Assembly (NCBI GenBank): GCA_019114945.1
Contig: DXEN01000054.1
Span: 61,386-125,385, forward strand
Origin: Candidatus Parabacteroides intestinigallinarum
GTDB lineage: Bacteria > Bacteroidota > Bacteroidia > Bacteroidales > Tannerellaceae
Reading direction: 5' to 3'
Length of the DNA stretch: 64,000 bases
The position numbers and the translations under genes were made by a program. The notes under the pieces are model-generated. The model saw only the letters and a program-made list of their open reading frames with translations. It ran no database searches and was not told the DNA's origin. Shown here piece after piece: positions 8,070 to 16,081 of this stretch (positions are counted from its first letter, which is position 1; every line of letters starts with the position of its first letter).

Positions 8070-8637
8070 GATGTTCAAGTTTTGTAAAAATGTCCCAATT
8101 AAACACTTCCTTTTTATCATTCTTAAATCCCTTGGCGATCACTTCCATAGGCGACATAGAGTTATCCGTTATCATCCAATAATCGCTGATGGGTAAGTAC
8201 AACTCAAACAAGTTGTGGATACCGGCCTTATATCGGCGCCTGATAGTCGGCTCCGGGATATTGTGGCCTCCGGCGGCGACCCTCATCTTCACACGTTCCA
8301 CCGCTAAATCAGGCGTGTTCAGCCAGAAATAAAGCAGCGTGACATAATAACCTTCCCTCTGTGCTTCCCGTATTAAGTTCGCGACCGAACGGGTTGCCAG
8401 CGTCGTTTCCATTGCGAAAGTCTCACCCGCGCTGATGAGTTCCTTGATTCGCTTATACATAATACGGCTGGCTTCAACGGCTACGGCGATACTATCCGCA
8501 TTAAAAGGGGAAAGCCCCTTGGCTATCTCGTCCGAGTTAACAAACTCCTTGCATTTTAGCATCTCTGGTAAAATGGTAAAGGAGGCTGTCGTTTTCCCAG
8601 CTCCGTTGCAACCTGATATTATATACAAATATGGCAC
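8062..8637 (-). CDS. Zeta-toxin family P-loop kinase
   Basis: This 191-residue protein opens with a Walker A motif, SGCNGAGKTTAS. It also has FVNSDEIAKGLSPFN and ETTLATRS, the pattern of zeta-toxin/AAA-type kinases that phosphorylate UDP-N-acetylglucosamine or other small substrates. VERVKMRVAAGGHNIP is the arginine-rich segment typical of this group. It is cytoplasmic. It precedes and overlaps a 55-residue gene, and together they may be a toxin-antitoxin-like pair in reversed order. The gene is AT-richer than the leucine operon next to it. Chromosomal zeta-like kinases may also be non-toxic, so toxicity is unproven. Confidence 0.75.
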   Translation of the reverse strand: MPYLYIISGCNGAGKTTASFTILPEMLKCKEFVNSDEIAKGLSPFNADSIAVAVEASRIMYKRIKELISAGETFAMETTLATRSVANLIREAQREGYYVTLLYFWLNTPDLAVERVKMRVAAGGHNIPEPTIRRRYKAGIHNLFELYLPISDYWMITDNSMSPMEVIAKGFKNDKKEVFNWDIFTKLEHHE

Positions 8638-8932
8638 TGTTCGCTGTTTTTGATACCGCGAATATATGTAATAGTTTTTTAATACGGTTCGTTTTGTTTC
8701 TCAAAAATCATAAAAATGCGCGGAAAATGTACTTTTAAGCGCTCTGTTTGTATGGGAAAGGGGGTGTTTTCGTTGATTTTGTCCTTCCGTATTGTCGCGG
8801 GAGCGGTCGCAAAGGGCGCATGCCGAGGATTTATCCGCTCTTCCCCGTGGAAATATCTCATAAATCGTAACTCGTTTATCGGTATTTTCTTACATTTTAT
8901 AAGGAATATCGAATAAATAATTACGAATTATA
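8638..8932. other. Non-coding stretch before the leu promoter
   Basis: About 295 bases with no convincing gene. The ORF at 8716-8916 has no recognisable domain and no start context. The stretch is AT-rich and should contain the promoter of the divergent zeta-kinase gene, but I cannot pick a clear -7 box for it. Confidence 0.4.
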
Positions 8933-8963
8933 TTTGCCAGTTTAGGAAAAGAGCGTATCTTTG
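8933..8963 (+). promoter_or_regulatory. leu operon promoter
   Basis: TTTG at 8933-8936, a 19-base spacer, then TATCTTTG at 8956-8963. This is an exact match to the Bacteroidetes vegetative consensus (TTTG, 19-21, TAnnTTTG). It lies 44 bases upstream of the leader-peptide ATG and 245 bases before leuA. Confidence 0.85.
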
Positions 8964-9007
8964 CGGCGTTTTAACGAATACGACAAACAGAAGCAAGACA
9001 TATTACG

Positions 9008-9082
9008 ATGATACGCGATTTATTAAATGGTCTCATTATTTCTCTACACGTGATTCTACTCTGGAAACGGGATAGGAAGTGA
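9008..9082 (+). CDS. Leucine operon leader peptide
   Basis: A 24-codon ORF too short for the ORF track: ATG at 9008, TGA at 9080. The peptide begins MIRDLLNGLIISLHVILLW and ends KRDRK. Six of 24 residues are Leu (TTA TTA, CTC, CTA, CTA CTC) and four are Ile, with one Val, a branched-chain-rich composition expected of an attenuation sensor. Its stop codon lies inside the 5' arm of the antiterminator (9075-9084), so the position of the translating ribosome decides which RNA fold can form. It has no expected function beyond sensing charged leucyl-tRNA. Confidence 0.85.
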   Translation: MIRDLLNGLIISLHVILLWKRDRK

Positions 9083-9151
9083 GATTGTGCGCTTCGCGGC
9101 GTCAGGATATAAGAAAGAGCCTCTCTCACTTCCGGGTGAGCGGGGCTTTTT
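9075..9151 (+). promoter_or_regulatory. leu transcription attenuator (antiterminator/terminator switch)
   Basis: Terminator: AGCCTCTCTCAC (9118-9129) pairs with GTGAGCGGGGCT (9136-9147), 12 positions with one mismatch and a 6-base loop, followed by TTTTT. Antiterminator: GGAAGTGAGA (9075-9084) is exactly complementary to TCTCACTTCC (9124-9133), which would consume the terminator's 5' arm and loop. A ribosome that reaches the leader stop (9080-9082) covers the antiterminator arm, so the terminator forms. A ribosome stalled on Leu codons leaves it free, so transcription continues into leuA. No sequence was run through a folding program. Confidence 0.85.
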
Positions 9152-9208
9152 CCTTATATAATATATGTATAGGAAACAAGATTGTGTTTTAAAAGAAAAA
9201 ATAAGATT

Positions 9209-10708
9209 ATGTCAAACAGATTGTTTATTTTTGACACGACATTGCGTGATGGTGAGCAGGTGCCCGGATGCCAGTTGAATACGGTAGAAAAGATCCAGGT
9301 GGCCAGGGCGTTGGAGCAATTGGGTGTCGATGTGATCGAGGCGGGTTTCCCTGTGTCGAGCCCGGGCGATTTCAAGAGTGTGGTCGAGATATCGAAAGCG
9401 GTCACGTGGCCGGTGATCTGCGCCTTGACGCGTGCGGTGGAGAAAGATATCGACGTGGCCGCCGAAGCGTTGAAGTTCGCGAAGAGAGGGCGGATCCATA
9501 CAGGAATCGGTACTTCGGATTATCATATCCGTTATAAATTCAATTCCAATCAGGAGGAGATATTGGAGCGGGCGATAGCGGCCACCAAATACGCGAGAAA
9601 ATACGTGGAGGACGTGGAGTTCTATTGCGAGGACGCCGGGCGGACGGACAACGAGTATCTGGCGCGAGTCGTCGAGGCCGTGATCAAGGCGGGCGCTACC
9701 GTGGTGAATATCCCGGATACGACCGGTTATTGCTTGCCCGATGAGTACGGGGCGAAGATTAAGTATCTGATGGAGCACGTGGATGGCATCCATAAAGCCG
9801 TTCTCTCGACGCATTGCCACAACGATTTGGGCATGGCCACGGCGAATACCGTGCAGGGCGTGTTGAACGGCGCCCGCCAGGTGGAAGTTACGATCAACGG
9901 CATCGGCGAGCGCGCCGGAAACACCTCGTTGGAGGAGATCGCGATGATCTTCAAGAGCCATAAGGAGTGCGATATCGTGACGAACATCAATACGACGAAG
10001 ATCTACGGCACCAGCCGGATGGTATCGAGCCTGATGAATATGCCGGTCCAGCCGAACAAGGCGATCGTGGGGCGCAATGCGTTCGCCCATTCGTCGGGCA
10101 TCCATCAGGATGGCGTGCTGAAGAACCGGGAGAGCTATGAGATTATCGACCCGAAGGACGTGGGCATCGATGACAACGCGATCGTACTGACCGCCCGGAG
10201 CGGACGCGCCGCCTTGAAGCATCGTCTGCACGTGCTGGGCGTGGAGCTGGATCAGGAGAAGCTGAATAAGGTGTACGAGGAGTTCCTGAAGCTGGCCGAC
10301 CGGAAGAAGGACATCAATGACGACGATATACTGATGCTCGTCGGGAAGGATCGCACCGCCACGCACCGCATCAAGCTGGAGTATTTGCAAGTGACGAGCG
10401 GCGTGGGCGTGCAAGCGGTGGCCAGCATCTGCCTGAACTTGTCGGGCGTGCGGCGTTATGAGGCCGCCGCGGGCAACGGACCGGTCGACGCCGGCATCAA
10501 GGCGGTGAAAAAGGCTATCAGCAACAGCGACATGACCATTCAGGAGTTCCTTATCCAGGCCATCAGCAAAGGCAGCGACGACACGGGCAAGGTGCACATG
10601 CAGGTCGAGTATAAAGGCTCCACGTATTATGGCTTCTCGGCGAATACGGATATCATCGCCGCTTCCGTGGAGGCCTTCGTGGACGCGATTAATAAGTTTA
10701 TCGTATAA
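9209..10708 (+). CDS. leuA: 2-isopropylmalate synthase
   Basis: The first committed enzyme of leucine synthesis: acetyl-CoA plus 2-ketoisovalerate give 2-isopropylmalate. ATG 9209 ([17 protein letters not shown]) is chosen over the upstream codon at 9182. The 499-residue protein has the HMGL-like TIM barrel with [14 protein letters not shown] and the metal-binding [13 protein letters not shown], followed by the C-terminal LeuA dimer domain (about residue 360 on) that binds leucine for feedback inhibition. It is the first structural gene behind the attenuator and is followed by leuC after 18 bases. Confidence 0.96.
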   Translation: MSNRLFIFDTTLRDGEQVPGCQLNTVEKIQVARALEQLGVDVIEAGFPVSSPGDFKSVVEISKAVTWPVICALTRAVEKDIDVAAEALKFAKRGRIHTGIGTSDYHIRYKFNSNQEEILERAIAATKYARKYVEDVEFYCEDAGRTDNEYLARVVEAVIKAGATVVNIPDTTGYCLPDEYGAKIKYLMEHVDGIHKAVLSTHCHNDLGMATANTVQGVLNGARQVEVTINGIGERAGNTSLEEIAMIFKSHKECDIVTNINTTKIYGTSRMVSSLMNMPVQPNKAIVGRNAFAHSSGIHQDGVLKNRESYEIIDPKDVGIDDNAIVLTARSGRAALKHRLHVLGVELDQEKLNKVYEEFLKLADRKKDINDDDILMLVGKDRTATHRIKLEYLQVTSGVGVQAVASICLNLSGVRRYEAAAGNGPVDAGIKAVKKAISNSDMTIQEFLIQAISKGSDDTGKVHMQVEYKGSTYYGFSANTDIIAASVEAFVDAINKFIV

Positions 10709-10726
10709 ATACAAAACAAACAAGAT

Positions 10727-12124
10727 ATGAGCAAGACGTTATTTGAGAAAATCTGGGACAAGCATATCGTGGATACGTTGCCGGATGGCACCATCCAGTT
10801 GTATATCGACCGCTTGTACTGCCACGAGGTGACGAGCCCCCAAGCGTTCGCCGGGTTGCGGGCGAGAGGGTTGAAGCCTTTCCGGCCGGGGCAGATTACC
10901 TGTATGCCGGATCACAATATCCCTACCCTGCGCCAGGACGAGCCGATAAAGGATCCCGTCTCCAAGAATCAGGTGGACACGCTGGAGAAGAACGCCAAGG
11001 ATTTCGGGCTGACTTGCTACGGCCTGCTGCATCCGAAGAACGGCATCATCCATGTCGTGGGACCGGAAACGGGCCTCACCCAGCCGGGGATGACAATCGT
11101 CTGCGGCGACTCGCACACCTCTACGCACGGCGCCATGGGCGCGCTCGCCTTCGGCATCGGCACGAGCGAGGTGGAGATGGTGCTGGCCACGCAATGCCTG
11201 ATGCAACGGAAGCCCAAGACGATGCGCATTACCATCGATGGCAAGCGGAAGCCCGGCGTCACGGCGAAGGACATCGCGTTGTATATCATCAGCCGGATGA
11301 CGACCAGCGGCGCTACGGGGTATTTCGTGGAATACGCGGGCGAGGCGATCCGGGCCACGACGATGGAGGAGCGCTTGACCATCTGCAACCTCTCTATCGA
11401 GATGGGTGCCCGCGGCGGCATGATCGCTCCGGACGACGTGACGTTCCGTTATTTGAAAGACCGCGAGTTCGCTCCCCGTGGCGAGGAATGGGAGAAGAAA
11501 CTAAAGGAATGGCGTGAGTTGTATAGCGACCCGGACGCCGTGTTCGACAAGGAGGTGCTGTTCCACGCCGAGGACATCGAGCCGATGGTGACGTACGGCA
11601 CGAATCCGGGTATGGGCATGGGCATCCGCTCGTCCATCCCTTCCTTGGAGAGCGTGGACGAGGCGGGGCGTGCCTCTTTCCAGAAGTCGTTGGATTATAT
11701 GGGATTCCAGCCGGGAGAGTCGCTGCTGGGCAAGAAGATCGATTACGTGTTCCTGGGCAGTTGCACGAATGGCCGCATCGAGGACTTCCGGGCGTTCGCC
11801 TCGTTGGTGAAGGGACGGAAGAAGGCCGACGGCGTGACCGTCTGGCTCGTGCCCGGCAGTTGGCAGGTGGAGCGGCAGATCCATGCCGAGGGCATCGACG
11901 CTATACTGAGCGAGGCGGGCTTCGAGCTTCGTCAGCCGGGATGCTCCGCTTGCCTGGCGATGAACGAGGATAAGATTCCCGCCGGGAAATACGCCGTGTC
12001 CACGTCGAACCGGAACTTCGAGGGACGGCAAGGCCCCGGGGCGCGTACGATATTGGCGGGTCCGCTCGTGGCCGCCGCCGCCGCGGTGACCGGCGTGATT
12101 ACCGATCCGAGAGAGTTGATGTGA
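10727..12124 (+). CDS. leuC: 3-isopropylmalate dehydratase large subunit
   Basis: A 465-residue aconitase-family subunit that, with LeuD, isomerises 2-isopropylmalate to 3-isopropylmalate. Visible features are [19 protein letters not shown] and the [4Fe-4S] ligands in [13 protein letters not shown] and [13 protein letters not shown]. Length is normal. It lies 18 bases after leuA and 24 bases before leuD. Confidence 0.97.
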   Translation: MSKTLFEKIWDKHIVDTLPDGTIQLYIDRLYCHEVTSPQAFAGLRARGLKPFRPGQITCMPDHNIPTLRQDEPIKDPVSKNQVDTLEKNAKDFGLTCYGLLHPKNGIIHVVGPETGLTQPGMTIVCGDSHTSTHGAMGALAFGIGTSEVEMVLATQCLMQRKPKTMRITIDGKRKPGVTAKDIALYIISRMTTSGATGYFVEYAGEAIRATTMEERLTICNLSIEMGARGGMIAPDDVTFRYLKDREFAPRGEEWEKKLKEWRELYSDPDAVFDKEVLFHAEDIEPMVTYGTNPGMGMGIRSSIPSLESVDEAGRASFQKSLDYMGFQPGESLLGKKIDYVFLGSCTNGRIEDFRAFASLVKGRKKADGVTVWLVPGSWQVERQIHAEGIDAILSEAGFELRQPGCSACLAMNEDKIPAGKYAVSTSNRNFEGRQGPGARTILAGPLVAAAAAVTGVITDPRELM

Positions 12125-12148
12125 TTTATGAATTATGAGTTACGGATT

Positions 12149-12745
12149 ATGAAACAGAAATTCAATATACTGACAAGTACCTGCGTGCCGTTGCCCCTTG
12201 AGAACGTGGACACGGACCAGATTATCCCGGCTCGTTTCCTGAAGGCGACGACCCGCGAGGAGAAATTCTTTGGCGACAACCTGTTCCGCGACTGGCGGTA
12301 CAATCCCGACGGCTCGCCGAACAAGGACTTCGTGTTGAACGACCCCACCTACGGCGGGCAAATCCTGGTGGCGGGCAAGAACTTCGGCTCCGGGTCGAGC
12401 CGCGAGCACGCCGCCTGGGCCATCGCCGGATACGGATTCCGGGTGGTGGTATCCAGCTTCTTCGCCGACATCCATAAGAACAACGAGCTGAACAACTTCG
12501 TGCTGCCCGTCGTGGTGAGCGAGGCGTTCCTGGCGGAGCTGTTCGATTCCATCTACAAGAACCCGAGGACCGAGGTGGAGGTGAACCTGCCCGAGCAGAC
12601 CATCACCAACAAGGCCACGGGCCATAGCGAGCGTTTCGAGATCAACGCCTATAAGAAGCACTGCCTGATGAACGGCCTGGACGACATCGACTACCTGGTG
12701 TCGAATCTGGATAAAGTGGAAAAGTTTGAAATGGCACGCAGATGA
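12149..12745 (+). CDS. leuD: 3-isopropylmalate dehydratase small subunit
   Basis: A 198-residue swivelling-domain subunit that completes the isomerase. ATG 12149 (MKQKFNILTSTCVPL) is preferred over 12128. The seven extra codons there come from a common AT-rich intergenic repeat (ATGAATTATGAGTTACGG). Family motifs: NVDTDQIIPARF and GSGSSREHAAWAI. The last codons (ATG GCA CGC AGA TGA) are formed by the left end of the inverted-repeat element that carries the next gene, so the natural C-terminus has been replaced by a short new tail. The stop overlaps the next start (ATGA). Confidence 0.95.
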   Translation: MKQKFNILTSTCVPLPLENVDTDQIIPARFLKATTREEKFFGDNLFRDWRYNPDGSPNKDFVLNDPTYGGQILVAGKNFGSGSSREHAAWAIAGYGFRVVVSSFFADIHKNNELNNFVLPVVVSEAFLAELFDSIYKNPRTEVEVNLPEQTITNKATGHSERFEINAYKKHCLMNGLDDIDYLVSNLDKVEKFEMARR

Positions 12746-13184
12746 CGCAGACAACGCAGACGGACGCAGACTTTTTATTTAAAGAAGAGACAGACTTGAT
12801 TATAGGAGGCTTTTATAAAGTGTATCGCGCTTTAGGTTATGGCTTCCTTGAGAGGGTCTATCAGAATGCCCTTTATTATGAACTTTTGGATCGGGGCTTG
12901 GATTGCAAGGTCCAACAACCAATAAGAGTTTATTATCAAGGGCATTTGGTGGGAGAGTATATCGCTGATATGTTGATTGAGGATAAAATCATATTGGAGC
13001 TGAAAGCGGTAAAGGATTTAGCCGATGAGCATGAGGCACAATTGATTAATTATTTGAAATCTACCCGTATAGAGGTTGGACTTCTTTTGAATTTCGGGTC
13101 TCGCCCACAAGTAAAGAGAAAGATATTTAGAAATATGAATAAATAGTCTGCGTTCGTCTGCGTGCTCCGCGTAGTCTGCGTTCG
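12734..13184. mobile_element. Inverted-repeat element carrying a GxxExxY gene
   Basis: The left end is built from ACGCAGAC-type octamers (12734-12771) followed by TTTTTATTT. The right end (about 13145-13184), reverse-complemented, gives the same octamers followed by TATTTATT. The ends are imperfect terminal inverted repeats of about 40 bases. The whole interior is the GxxExxY ORF. It sits between leuD and leuA2, adjacent genes in related Bacteroidales leu operons, so it looks inserted. No transposase is encoded, and I see no clear target-site duplication. Confidence 0.6.
12742..13146 (+). CDS. GxxExxY family protein
   Basis: A 134-residue protein of the GxxExxY family (PD-(D/E)XK-like fold by family annotation; function unknown). 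The name motif is visible as GFLERVYQ, and the core reads GEYIADMLIEDKIILELKAV, with Asp/Glu/Lys spaced as in nuclease-fold proteins. The first eight or so codons are translated terminal repeat (TQTTQTDAD), so the functional start may be later. It overlaps leuD by 4 bases and splits the leucine operon. The AT-rich codon use contrasts with leuD and leuA2. It probably travels with the flanking inverted repeats. Confidence 0.85.
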   Translation: MTQTTQTDADFLFKEETDLIIGGFYKVYRALGYGFLERVYQNALYYELLDRGLDCKVQQPIRVYYQGHLVGEYIADMLIEDKIILELKAVKDLADEHEAQLINYLKSTRIEVGLLLNFGSRPQVKRKIFRNMNK

Positions 13185-13204
13185 AATAAGAAAAGAAAGG
13201 ATTT

Positions 13205-14728
13205 ATGATTGAATTAATGGATACGACCCTCCGGGATGGCGAGCAGACTTCGGGTGTCTCCTTCGCCGCCCACGAGAAGCTCAGCATCGCCCAGGTACTG
13301 CTCAAGGAGCTGGGCGTCAACCGGGTGGAGGTGGCCTCGGCGCGCGTCTCGGAAGGCGAGTTCGAGGCCGTCAGGCGCGTGGCGGCATGGGCCGCCCGGA
13401 CAGGGTATTTGGATAAGCTGGAGGTCCTCGGATTCGTGGACGGCACGGTGTCGCTCGACTGGATCGAGTCGGCCGGCTGCCGCGTGGTGAACCTCCTGTG
13501 CAAGGGCTCCTACAAGCACGTCACCGAGCAGCTGCGCAAGACGCCGGAGCGCCACATCGCCGACATACGGGCGGTGGTGGAGGAGGCCGAGCGGCGGCGC
13601 ATCGACGTGAACGTCTACCTGGAGGACTGGAGCAACGGCATACGGCGCTCGCCCGAGTACGTCTTCCAGATGATCGACGCGCTGCGCGAGCTCCCCATCC
13701 GGCGCTTCATGCTGCCCGACACGCTGGGCATCCTCAACCCGTGGAACACCTACGAGTATTGCAAGGCGATGGTGGAACGATACCCGGACCTCCGCTTCGA
13801 CTTCCACGCCCACAACGACTACGACCTGGCCGTGGCCAACGTCTACGCCGCCATACGGGCGGGCGTCAAAGGCATACACACCACCGTCAACGGGCTGGGC
13901 GAGCGCGCCGGCAACGCCCCGCTCAGCAGCGTGCTGGCCGTCATCAAGGACCAACTGGGCGAGGAGACGAGCGCCCGCGAGGAACGCATCAACCGCGTCA
14001 GCCGCCTGGTGGAGACCTACTCCGGCGTGCACATCCCGCCCAACAAGCCCATCATCGGCGAGCACGTCTTCACTCAATGCGCCGGCGTGCACGCCGACGG
14101 GGACAGCAAGAACAACCTCTATTGCAACGACTTGCTGCCCGAGCGCTTCGGGCGGGTGCGCGAGTACGCCCTGGGAAAGACCTCCGGGCGGGCGAACATC
14201 CGCAAGAACCTCGAGGCGCTGGGCATCGACATGGACGAGGCCTCGATGCGCAAAGTGACGGAGCGCATCATCGAGCTGGGCGACAAGAAGGAGATGGTCA
14301 CGCCCGAGGACCTGCCCTACATCATCAGCGACGTGCTCCACCACGACAACCCGCAGGAGGAGCACCGGGTGCGCATCCTCAACTACTCGCTCTCGCTGGC
14401 GCAGGGGCTGAAGCCCGTAGCCACGCTCAAGATAGAGATCAACGGCGAGGCCTACGAGGAATCCGCCTCCGGCGACGGCCAGTACGACGCCTTCGTCCGC
14501 GCCCTGCGCCGCATCTACTCGCGCCTGAACCGCCCCTTCCCGATGCTGACGAACTACTCCGTCTCCATCCCGCCGGGCGGGCGCACCGACGCGTTCGTGC
14601 AAACCGTCATCAGCTGGAACTACGCGGGCGTCGATTTCAAGACGCGCGGCCTCGACGCCGACCAGACCGAGGCGGCCATCAAGGCCACCCTCAAGATGCT
14701 GAATAAGATTGAGGACCAGGGGTTTTGA
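13205..14728 (+). CDS. 2-isopropylmalate/citramalate synthase-like enzyme
   Basis: A 507-residue second member of the IPMS family. The barrel shows [17 protein letters not shown] and FDFHAHNDYDLAVAN (metal ligands), and a LeuA-type regulatory domain is present from about residue 380. It differs clearly from LeuA at 9209. Members in this operon position are annotated as alpha-isopropylmalate or citramalate synthases. A citramalate synthase would condense pyruvate and acetyl-CoA to feed isoleucine synthesis through the same LeuCD-LeuB steps, which fits the operon. Substrate choice cannot be settled by eye. Confidence 0.8.
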   Translation: MIELMDTTLRDGEQTSGVSFAAHEKLSIAQVLLKELGVNRVEVASARVSEGEFEAVRRVAAWAARTGYLDKLEVLGFVDGTVSLDWIESAGCRVVNLLCKGSYKHVTEQLRKTPERHIADIRAVVEEAERRRIDVNVYLEDWSNGIRRSPEYVFQMIDALRELPIRRFMLPDTLGILNPWNTYEYCKAMVERYPDLRFDFHAHNDYDLAVANVYAAIRAGVKGIHTTVNGLGERAGNAPLSSVLAVIKDQLGEETSAREERINRVSRLVETYSGVHIPPNKPIIGEHVFTQCAGVHADGDSKNNLYCNDLLPERFGRVREYALGKTSGRANIRKNLEALGIDMDEASMRKVTERIIELGDKKEMVTPEDLPYIISDVLHHDNPQEEHRVRILNYSLSLAQGLKPVATLKIEINGEAYEESASGDGQYDAFVRALRRIYSRLNRPFPMLTNYSVSIPPGGRTDAFVQTVISWNYAGVDFKTRGLDADQTEAAIKATLKMLNKIEDQGF

Positions 14729-14737
14729 CCCTCCCCT

Positions 14738-14767
14738 CCCCCGCGTGGGCGCGGAAACACGCGGGGG
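14738..14767 (+). repeat. GC-rich hairpin after leuA2
   Basis: CCCCCGCGTG (14738-14747) pairs perfectly with CACGCGGGGG (14758-14767) around a 10-base loop. No U-tract follows directly. It leads into the 22-bp array and could stabilise the 3' end of the upstream message. Confidence 0.6.
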
Positions 14768-14840
14768 CGGTCCGCGCTACACGCGGGTGTAGGTCCGGCT
14801 ACACGCAGGTGTAGTCCGCGCTACACGCAGGTGTTTTTTT
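14755..14840 (+). repeat. 22-bp tandem palindrome array A
   Basis: Units start at 14755, 14777, 14799 and 14821, exactly 22 bases apart. The core is CTACACGCRGGTGTAG: 6-base arms around a 4-base centre, the first unit being degenerate. The last unit ends ACACGCAGGTGT plus TTTTTT, an intrinsic terminator or attenuator in front of leuB. Confidence 0.8.
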
Positions 14841-14882
14841 AGAAGTAAATAGAGTACTAACAAAATAGAAACAGATTAACGT

Positions 14883-15944
14883 ATGAGACTAAACATCGCG
14901 GTCCTTCCCGGCGACGGGATAGGGCCAGAGATTTCCGAGCAGGGCGTGAACGTGATGAACGCCGTCTGCCAGAAGTTCGGCCACGAGGCCCATTACAAGT
15001 ATGCCATTTGCGGGGCGGACGCCATCGACAAGGTGGGCGACCCGTTCCCGGAGGAAACGTTCCGCACGTGCGAGGAGGCCGACGCCGTGCTCTTCTCCGC
15101 CGTGGGCGACCCGCGGTTCGACAACGACCCCACCGCCAAGACGCGCCCCGAGCAGGGCTTGCTGGCGATGCGCAAGAAGCTGGGCCTCTTCGCCAACATC
15201 CGCCCGGTGCAGACCTTCAAGTGCCTGCTGCACAAGTCGCCCCTCCGGGCCGAGCTGGTGGACGGGGCCGACTTCCTCTGCATCCGCGAGCTGACCGGCG
15301 GCATGTACTTCGGCGAGAAATACCAGGATAACGATATGGCGTACGACACGAACAAGTACACCCGCCCGGAGGTGGAGCGCATCCTGCGCGTGGGCTTCGA
15401 GTACGCCATGCGACGCCGCAAGCACCTGACGGTGGTGGACAAGGCGAACGTCCTCGCCTCGTCGCGCCTCTGGCGGCAAATCGCCCAAGAGATGGCGCCC
15501 CGCTACCCGGAGGTGACGACCGATTACATGTACGTCGACAACGCCGCGATGCGCATGATACAGGAGCCCACCTTCTTCGACGTGATGGTGACGGAGAATA
15601 CCTTCGGCGACATCCTGACGGACGAGGGCTCGTGCATCAGCGGCTCGATGGGGCTGCTGCCCTCCGCCTCGACGGGCGAGAGCACGCCGGTGTTCGAGCC
15701 CATCCACGGCTCGTGGCCGCAAGCGAAGGGGCTGAACATCGCCAACCCGCTGGCGCAAATCCTCTCGGTGGCGATGCTTTTCGAGTATTTCGGCTTGAAG
15801 GAGGAGGGCGCCGCGGTGCGCCGGGCGGTCGACGCCTCGCTGGACGCCAACGTCCGCACGCCGGAAATCCAGGTGGAGGGCGGCGCGCGCTACGGCACTC
15901 GCGAGGTCGGCGCCTGGATCGCCGACTATATCCGCGCGCATTAA
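14883..15944 (+). CDS. leuB: 3-isopropylmalate dehydrogenase
   Basis: A 353-residue NAD-dependent decarboxylating dehydrogenase that makes 2-ketoisocaproate, the last specific step before transamination to leucine. Motifs: PGDGIGPEI at the start, [15 protein letters not shown] with the Mg-binding aspartates, and [10 protein letters not shown]. It is separated from leuA2 by 154 bases containing array A and a terminator-like hairpin. It may be partly uncoupled from the rest of the operon or have its own promoter, though I cannot place one confidently. Confidence 0.96.
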   Translation: MRLNIAVLPGDGIGPEISEQGVNVMNAVCQKFGHEAHYKYAICGADAIDKVGDPFPEETFRTCEEADAVLFSAVGDPRFDNDPTAKTRPEQGLLAMRKKLGLFANIRPVQTFKCLLHKSPLRAELVDGADFLCIRELTGGMYFGEKYQDNDMAYDTNKYTRPEVERILRVGFEYAMRRRKHLTVVDKANVLASSRLWRQIAQEMAPRYPEVTTDYMYVDNAAMRMIQEPTFFDVMVTENTFGDILTDEGSCISGSMGLLPSASTGESTPVFEPIHGSWPQAKGLNIANPLAQILSVAMLFEYFGLKEEGAAVRRAVDASLDANVRTPEIQVEGGARYGTREVGAWIADYIRAH

Positions 15945-15988
15945 CGCCGCGGATACGGGCCGATATCGCCATTCTCACAAAGGGAAAA

Positions 15989-16036
15989 GGGTGTACCAAA
16001 TCGCGTGCCTCCACGCGATTTTGGTACACCCTCTTC
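15989..16036. terminator. Bidirectional terminator between leuB and the TonB receptor gene
   Basis: GGGTGTACCAAATCGCGTG (15989-16007) pairs with CACGCGATTTTGGTACACCC (16012-16031) with one bulged base and a 4-base loop, followed by TCTTCTTT. The reverse strand has TTTCCCTTT after the stem. It serves two convergent units. Tandem AAATCAT repeats (about 16055-16080) follow. Confidence 0.8.
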
Positions 16037-16081
16037 TTTATAGGCCTATCATCCGTAAATCATAAATCATAAATCATAAAT

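Noticed and set aside
14755-14840. CRISPR array
   Set aside because: The repeats are directly tandem with no unique spacers, the unit is only 22 bp, and no cas genes are in the window.
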